Assembly: GCF_000002235.5 (NCBI RefSeq)
Contig: NW_022145606.1
Coordinates: 49,691,636 to 49,755,635 of the forward strand
Direction: 5' to 3'
From: Strongylocentrotus purpuratus
Lineage: Eukaryota > Echinodermata > Echinoidea > Camarodonta > Strongylocentrotidae
Length of the DNA: 64,000 bases
In this document: positions 61,601-64,000 of the stretch, piece after piece
Layout of the letters: each line of letters starts with the position of its first letter
Numbering within the stretch: position 1 is the stretch's first letter
The notes under the pieces: model-generated
Seen by the model: only the letters and a program-made list of their open reading frames with translations
Databases searched by the model: none
Told to the model about the DNA's origin: nothing
Program-made: the position numbers and the translations under genes

Positions 61601-62969
61601 AATTGCGACCAGATGTTGAGGATGAGGATGAGACCTGTGAACCACCCAAGAAGAAAAAAAGAACCTTACATGTTCAAACTGGTAGAATGATGCTTCCAGG
61701 CCCATCAGGAGTAAGCCCAAAGGTGCACATGATATTATCAATGGGAGTCGATGATGAAATATTGAGAGTTGTGAAATCAGATAGATTAATGCAGCAAGTA
61801 GCAGAGAGGCTGACATTGAAGCATGGGCATGACAAAGACCAGTATTCATATATACGGCAAAAATTGCGTGAACTTGCACGACTGGTTCGTGAGTACAGAA
61901 AATTGAATGATCACCCATCGGCTTCATTAGTAGATTTGATTTGTCCTACCAAATTTAATGAGGTCATAGCTGCAACTAGGAAGGCTGCAGGATTTAATGA
62001 GGATACACATTTGTACACAACACCTAGCCTGGCACTGAAAGTCGGATATACACTGGTGACGGCTGCCAAAGTCCTTATGGGAAATGCTCTGTTGCAAGCA
62101 GATGCTGGTTTGGAAAAGAAATGCAAACAGTTCATCAAATCATATACTCTCAAGTGGGAAGCAGAAGTAAGCACACATGCACTGCGTACATTAAAAGTAA
62201 ACAAGAGAAATACATCAAGGCTGCTTCCTTTGACAACAGATGTTGTTGCACTGTCCAATTATGTGAGAAAAGAAACAAAAGAGGGAAAACAGAAGCTGAA
62301 CAGCTGCAGTAGTGATGAGACCCTTGACAGATGGAAACAGTTGGCTGAGGTTACCCTGACCCAGGTGTGTGTTTTCAACAGGAAGCGTCCGGGAGAAGTT
62401 TCAAAGATGCCCCTCAGTGATTACAAGTGTATCACAAAAGGAGAAGGTGGAATATTTGGTGAAGGCCTAACCAAATGGGAAAAGGCGTTGTGCAATGTGG
62501 TATGGAGGGTGGAGATTAATGGGAAATGCAATAACACTGTACCCGTTTTGCTAACAGATGACATGAAAGGCAGCATTGACTTGTTGATGGAGAAAAGGTC
62601 ACAAGTAGTCAATGATGGAAATCCCTACTTGTTTGCAAACCCCGATGGAAGAGGCCACTTGAGAGCAACTGATACAGTGCGAAATCATGCCCAAAAGTGT
62701 GGAGCAAAGTATCCAGATCAGCTTAGATTGACAAAACTCAGGAAGCACATTGCTATCAGCTCTCAGATCATGAATTTGAAGGATAATGAAGTGGACTTTT
62801 AGCCACCTTCATGGGCCATGACATAAGAACCCACAGAGCCTACTACCGCCTGCCAGATGCGTCACTGCAAGTAGCAAAGATTTCTAAAGTACTCTTCAGC
62901 ATGAGAAGGGAGACCTAAAGGCAATGGCAGGAAAGACGTTGGATGATGTTCGTGTAGATGCAGATGAAG
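49645..62969 (+). CDS. SET-domain / tyrosine-recombinase fusion gene (KMT5A-like), three frame breaks
   Basis: Five plus-strand exons join in phase: 49645-49673 (start ATG at its end), 52334-52439, 55910-56057, 56908-57097 and 60302-62969. The first four give a 149-residue SET methyltransferase module. The fifth adds 18 copies of a 12-residue acidic repeat, C2H2-type finger motifs and a tyrosine recombinase core. Related SET plus recombinase-like predicted proteins, often named KMT5A-like, are known to me from fish, corals and echinoderms. Exon 5 has three single-base frame changes (near 61316, 62797 and 62908), each at a homopolymer run and each in the same direction. The copy may therefore be a young pseudogene or may carry base-call errors. 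A donor at 62969/62970 suggests the gene continues beyond the window. Function is unproven: lysine methylation for the SET part, DNA binding or recombination for the rest. Confidence 0.75.
49674..52333 (+). other. SET gene intron 1
   Basis: A 2.66-kb intron of unremarkable AT-rich sequence. I see no repeat array or second gene in it. Confidence 0.6.
52334..52439 (+). CDS. SET gene exon 2: N-terminal Arg-rich segment
   Basis: It encodes residues 2-36 plus one base of codon 37. The peptide starts ERSRRRVSPEQVAKKWCQIS and ends GFQKKYINQYI. Acceptor TTATACAG|GAACG, donor ACATTG|GTATTT. The phase-1 end supplies the G completing GGT with the next exon, creating the G-Y-G of the SET cofactor motif. 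Confidence 0.75.
52730..53046 (+). repeat. tRNA-Ser-like SINE with 7-bp target duplication
   Basis: TTATGCG flanks both ends (52723-52729 and 53047-53053). The head GTGGTCGAGTGGTTTAAGGC resembles a serine tRNA A box. The B-box region is missing compared with the copy at 32100. The shared body (CACTAATATCCTTTGGCAAGA, CTCCACCCAGG, AAATGGGTAC) continues into AAGCGCTTAGAGACATTTGT, AAGCGCTATATAAAAGC and an (ATT)n tail. Confidence 0.85.
53391..53821. mobile_element. 431-bp inverted-terminus element in satellite
   Basis: CATGGACCTATTACGGATGG at 53391 is mirrored exactly at the right end, the perfect inverted repeat running to about 26 bp. GTCAGAT occurs on both sides (53384-53390 and 53822-53828), and uninterrupted satellite copies at 47870 and 48550 show the empty site GGGTCAGATGACC. 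A 7- or 8-bp target duplication is implied. I cannot name the superfamily with confidence. Confidence 0.82.
53920..54610. repeat. 24-bp minisatellite with 120-bp higher-order pattern
   Basis: The unit is TTTGTTTCCTTACATCCATG plus TTTTGG-type spacers. Five variant units form a 120-bp block repeated at about 54066, 54186 and 54306. A related stray piece lies at 52485-52615. Confidence 0.85.
55314..55490. mobile_element. 177-bp Tc1/mariner-type MITE
   Basis: CTGTAAAAGGATTTAATTT at 55314 is mirrored by AAATTAAATCCTTTTACAG ending at 55490, with TA on both sides. A GCGAATTT motif occurs inside in both orientations. No coding capacity. Confidence 0.85.
55910..56057 (+). CDS. SET gene exon 3: SET domain, N-terminal half
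   Basis: It encodes residues 37-85. G37-Y-G-L-F-A-T-R-D-F-S-K-G-D-F is the SET GxG methyl-donor-binding motif and following strand, and LLEYRG follows, as in KMT5A and relatives. Acceptor TTCTGCACAG|GTTATG, donor ATGCT|GTAAGT, phase 2. Confidence 0.85.
56058..56907 (+). other. SET gene intron 3
   Basis: An 850-bp phase-2 intron with no recognisable element, apart from two short copies of CAATCAATG(A/G)TTTGCAT (56159-56176 and 56209-56226). Confidence 0.7.
56908..57097 (+). CDS. SET gene exon 4: SET domain, catalytic half
   Basis: It encodes residues 86-149. IDATCPNSCLARYINDC holds the R-Y-I-N version of the SET RFxNHS motif, and IGEEIRYDYG holds the catalytic tyrosine motif GEEhxYDYG. All key SET motifs are present. 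Acceptor GTCAAAAG|GATCG, donor CGACAG|GTACCG, phase 0. An alternative in-phase donor lies six bases on (CCG|GTATGT). Confidence 0.87.
57489..58300 (+). mobile_element. hairpin-headed element with about 150-bp tandem core
   Basis: It starts with a 14-bp stem hairpin (AGCTCATCCGGCCC-AAA-GGGCCCGATGAGCT, one mismatch; 57489-57519), then CGTCCGTTCGTCCGTCCGTC. The core is four to five copies of a unit with TGCTTCTTCTCC(T/C)TCATTT, CGACCGATTTTGATTTGGTT, ACACAGAATTTTGAAATTGT and TTATGCAAATTTATTCC. It has no coding capacity. Confidence 0.65.
59359..59930 (+). mobile_element. second hairpin-headed element, about 115-bp tandem core
   Basis: The hairpin TATCCCCTCGCCGAC-GAA-GTCGGAGGGGATA (59359-59389) is followed by GTCCGTCCTTCC/CGTGCGTCCGTCC. 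Three to four copies then follow of a unit with GTTTCC(A/G)(T/A)TCGATAACTT, AGTAATGTTTGAC, TTTGATATGAAGGT and GGTCAAAGGTCATAGCTC. Confidence 0.65.
60302..62969 (+). CDS. SET gene exon 5: acidic repeats, zinc fingers, tyrosine recombinase
   Basis: It opens after TAATTTCAG|GTGGGAG in phase 0. 60350-60998 encodes 18 tandem 12-residue units (GDDDTPVASEPS consensus), then a Ser/Asp/Glu-rich stretch (DSDSDYEAESDPEGSSSDEA). A CxxC (CKFC, 61292-61303) starts a first finger. A second, CSHC...RHVHRC, lies at 61540-61599, followed by a PKKKKR basic patch. The recombinase core has Arg in KRPGEV (62386), Lys in INGK, Arg in TKLRKH (62740), and MGH plus YYRL beyond it (62811-62850), matching the R-K-R-H-Y set of tyrosine recombinases; the usual first His of HxxR is Thr. 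The three frame changes described for the gene all lie here. Confidence 0.75.
60350..60998 (+). repeat. 36-bp coding minisatellite, 18 copies
   Basis: The unit is near GGAGATGACGACACTCCTGT plus CGCATCTGAACCATCT. Differences between copies are single bases (GAC/AAC, GGC, GTC, ATC). All three plus frames, and two minus frames, stay open across it, which explains misleading long frames on both strands. Confidence 0.95.
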
Positions 62970-64000
62970 GTATGACTATTTTTTTATGTTTTGTGCTAGA
63001 TAGAATGGCTGAGAATATGCCATACCATTTTCATTTCCTTCTACTTTTATCTAAAGTGATATCTGATTGGTTAGTGAGATCATAACGGTTTCTAGTTTGA
63101 GATTACATTAGGCCAGAAAACTTTTATGTTACATCTCAATCATTCATTTCACTCTCATACAACACAGTTTTTATATTGTATAATTTCCTTAGTTTTGTAT
63201 GCTTGCTATATCCTTCAGTTTGTGAAGTTCCATGCTTTTGGTAAGCAAACTGGGATGTCTTCATTAGTACCTCCAGTTTTAATAAGAATTGATCCGAGAT
63301 ACAATATATGGGAAGCTGCCAACATTTCAAATACTTGAATATGTGATTTGATTTTTGTGTCGCCTTACTGAACGTTCATGGTGGCACATACTAATCCAAA
63401 TTATCTATGTCCGTCTTTCCATTAACCGATTCGGTTAACGTTTCGGTTAACCCTTCTAAAATGCTCCGCAGGCTAAACGCTATGCTTGATTTACTCCAAA
63501 ACTTGGTAGGATGATCCGCAGGTTAAACGCTATGCCCGATTTACTCAACTTGGTAGGGTGATAGAGTGAGGTGCCACAATATCATGTGTTGCTTTGAGCT
63601 GTATTATTTGCATATTCATGAATTTCAATTAGCTTATTTGCAATGCAATTTAGGTTAACCTTAAAAAAATGCTCTGCAGCTAAACGCTATACCTGATTCA
63701 TTGAAACCTGGTAGGGTGACAGACTGAGGTGCCAAGATGTTGTGTGATGCTTTTCATTGCATTATTTGCATAATCATGACATTTAATGAGCTAATTTGCA
63801 TATTTTGATATATTTTGGATACTCATGTGTTTTAAAAAAATGTGACACTTGCAGAATTGTCTCTCTAAATACCCTTTGTATTGAAGAGTTAGTTGTGGTA
63901 CCAGCTGTGCTGTTTACATGAAAAGCAAAACAGGGATGACTATCCACAGCTGTCTGCTATGAACTTACCCTTGCAAAGATTATAATGTACATGTATTTAT
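62970..64000 (+). other. sequence downstream of SET exon 5, probable intron
   Basis: It follows the donor GATGAAG|GTATGA. Apart from the tandem repeats at 63380-63800 nothing is recognised. Any further exon of the SET gene is outside the window or too short to see. Confidence 0.45.
63380..63800. repeat. diverged tandem repeats with CGCAGGCTAAACGCTATG motif
   Basis: Two to three copies of a roughly 200-bp unit occur (GC(T/C)AAACGCTAT, CTTGGTAGGGTGA, GAGGTGCCA, ATTATTTGCATA). They are preceded by TCCGTCTTTCC, the same arrangement as the hairpin-headed elements in intron 4. Confidence 0.6.

Overview
The window looks like nuclear DNA of an echinoderm, most likely a sea urchin. Three things point there: a three-exon Death-NACHT (NLR-type) gene of the kind greatly expanded in sea urchins, foldback elements whose ends are arrays of 15-bp repeats (the architecture described for sea urchin TU elements), and many tRNA-derived SINEs and hAT-like MITEs. 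This is a family-level inference; the species is not recognisable. There are no bacterial-style operons, and I saw no LTR retrotransposon, retrovirus or Polinton signature.

Layout. 0.4-1.6 kb: hAT-like element. 2.0-5.7 kb (minus strand): NLR-type gene whose Death, NACHT and short LRR-like exons join in phase to a predicted 817-residue protein. 5.8-13.1 kb: two foldback elements with 15-bp-repeat termini. 14.0-14.5 kb: degenerate minisatellite. 15.6-20.3 kb: three more inverted-terminus elements. 20.67-24.20 kb: 3.5-kb composite hAT-like element with an 8-bp target duplication and an internal CpG-rich satellite. 24.3-35.2 kb: apparently gene-free, built from dispersed copies of two modules plus MITE, LINE and SINE remnants. 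35.6-37.0 kb: a duplicated segment beside a CpG-rich block that holds a 36-bp perfect palindrome and a good splice donor, perhaps a promoter/first exon. 39.3-47.3 kb: macrosatellite of about 0.61-0.66 kb units arranged in a 3.21-kb, five-unit higher-order repeat. 47.5-49.6 kb: about 185-bp satellite invaded by two hAT-like MITEs.

49.6 kb to the right edge (plus strand): the most interesting gene. Five exons, joined by phase-matched splice sites, encode a KMT5A-like SET domain. It is followed by 18 copies of a 12-residue acidic repeat (a 36-bp minisatellite), zinc-finger-like motifs, and a tyrosine recombinase (Crypton/phage-integrase type) core. The large last exon has three single-base frame breaks, all in homopolymer runs, so it is either a recent pseudogene or carries sequencing under-calls. 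Its introns are full of repeats.

The two recognised genes are unrelated: one belongs to innate immune sensing, the other couples a histone or protein lysine methyltransferase module to a transposon-derived DNA recombinase fold. All exon joins were made by eye from splice consensus and phase; no alignment or transcript data were available.
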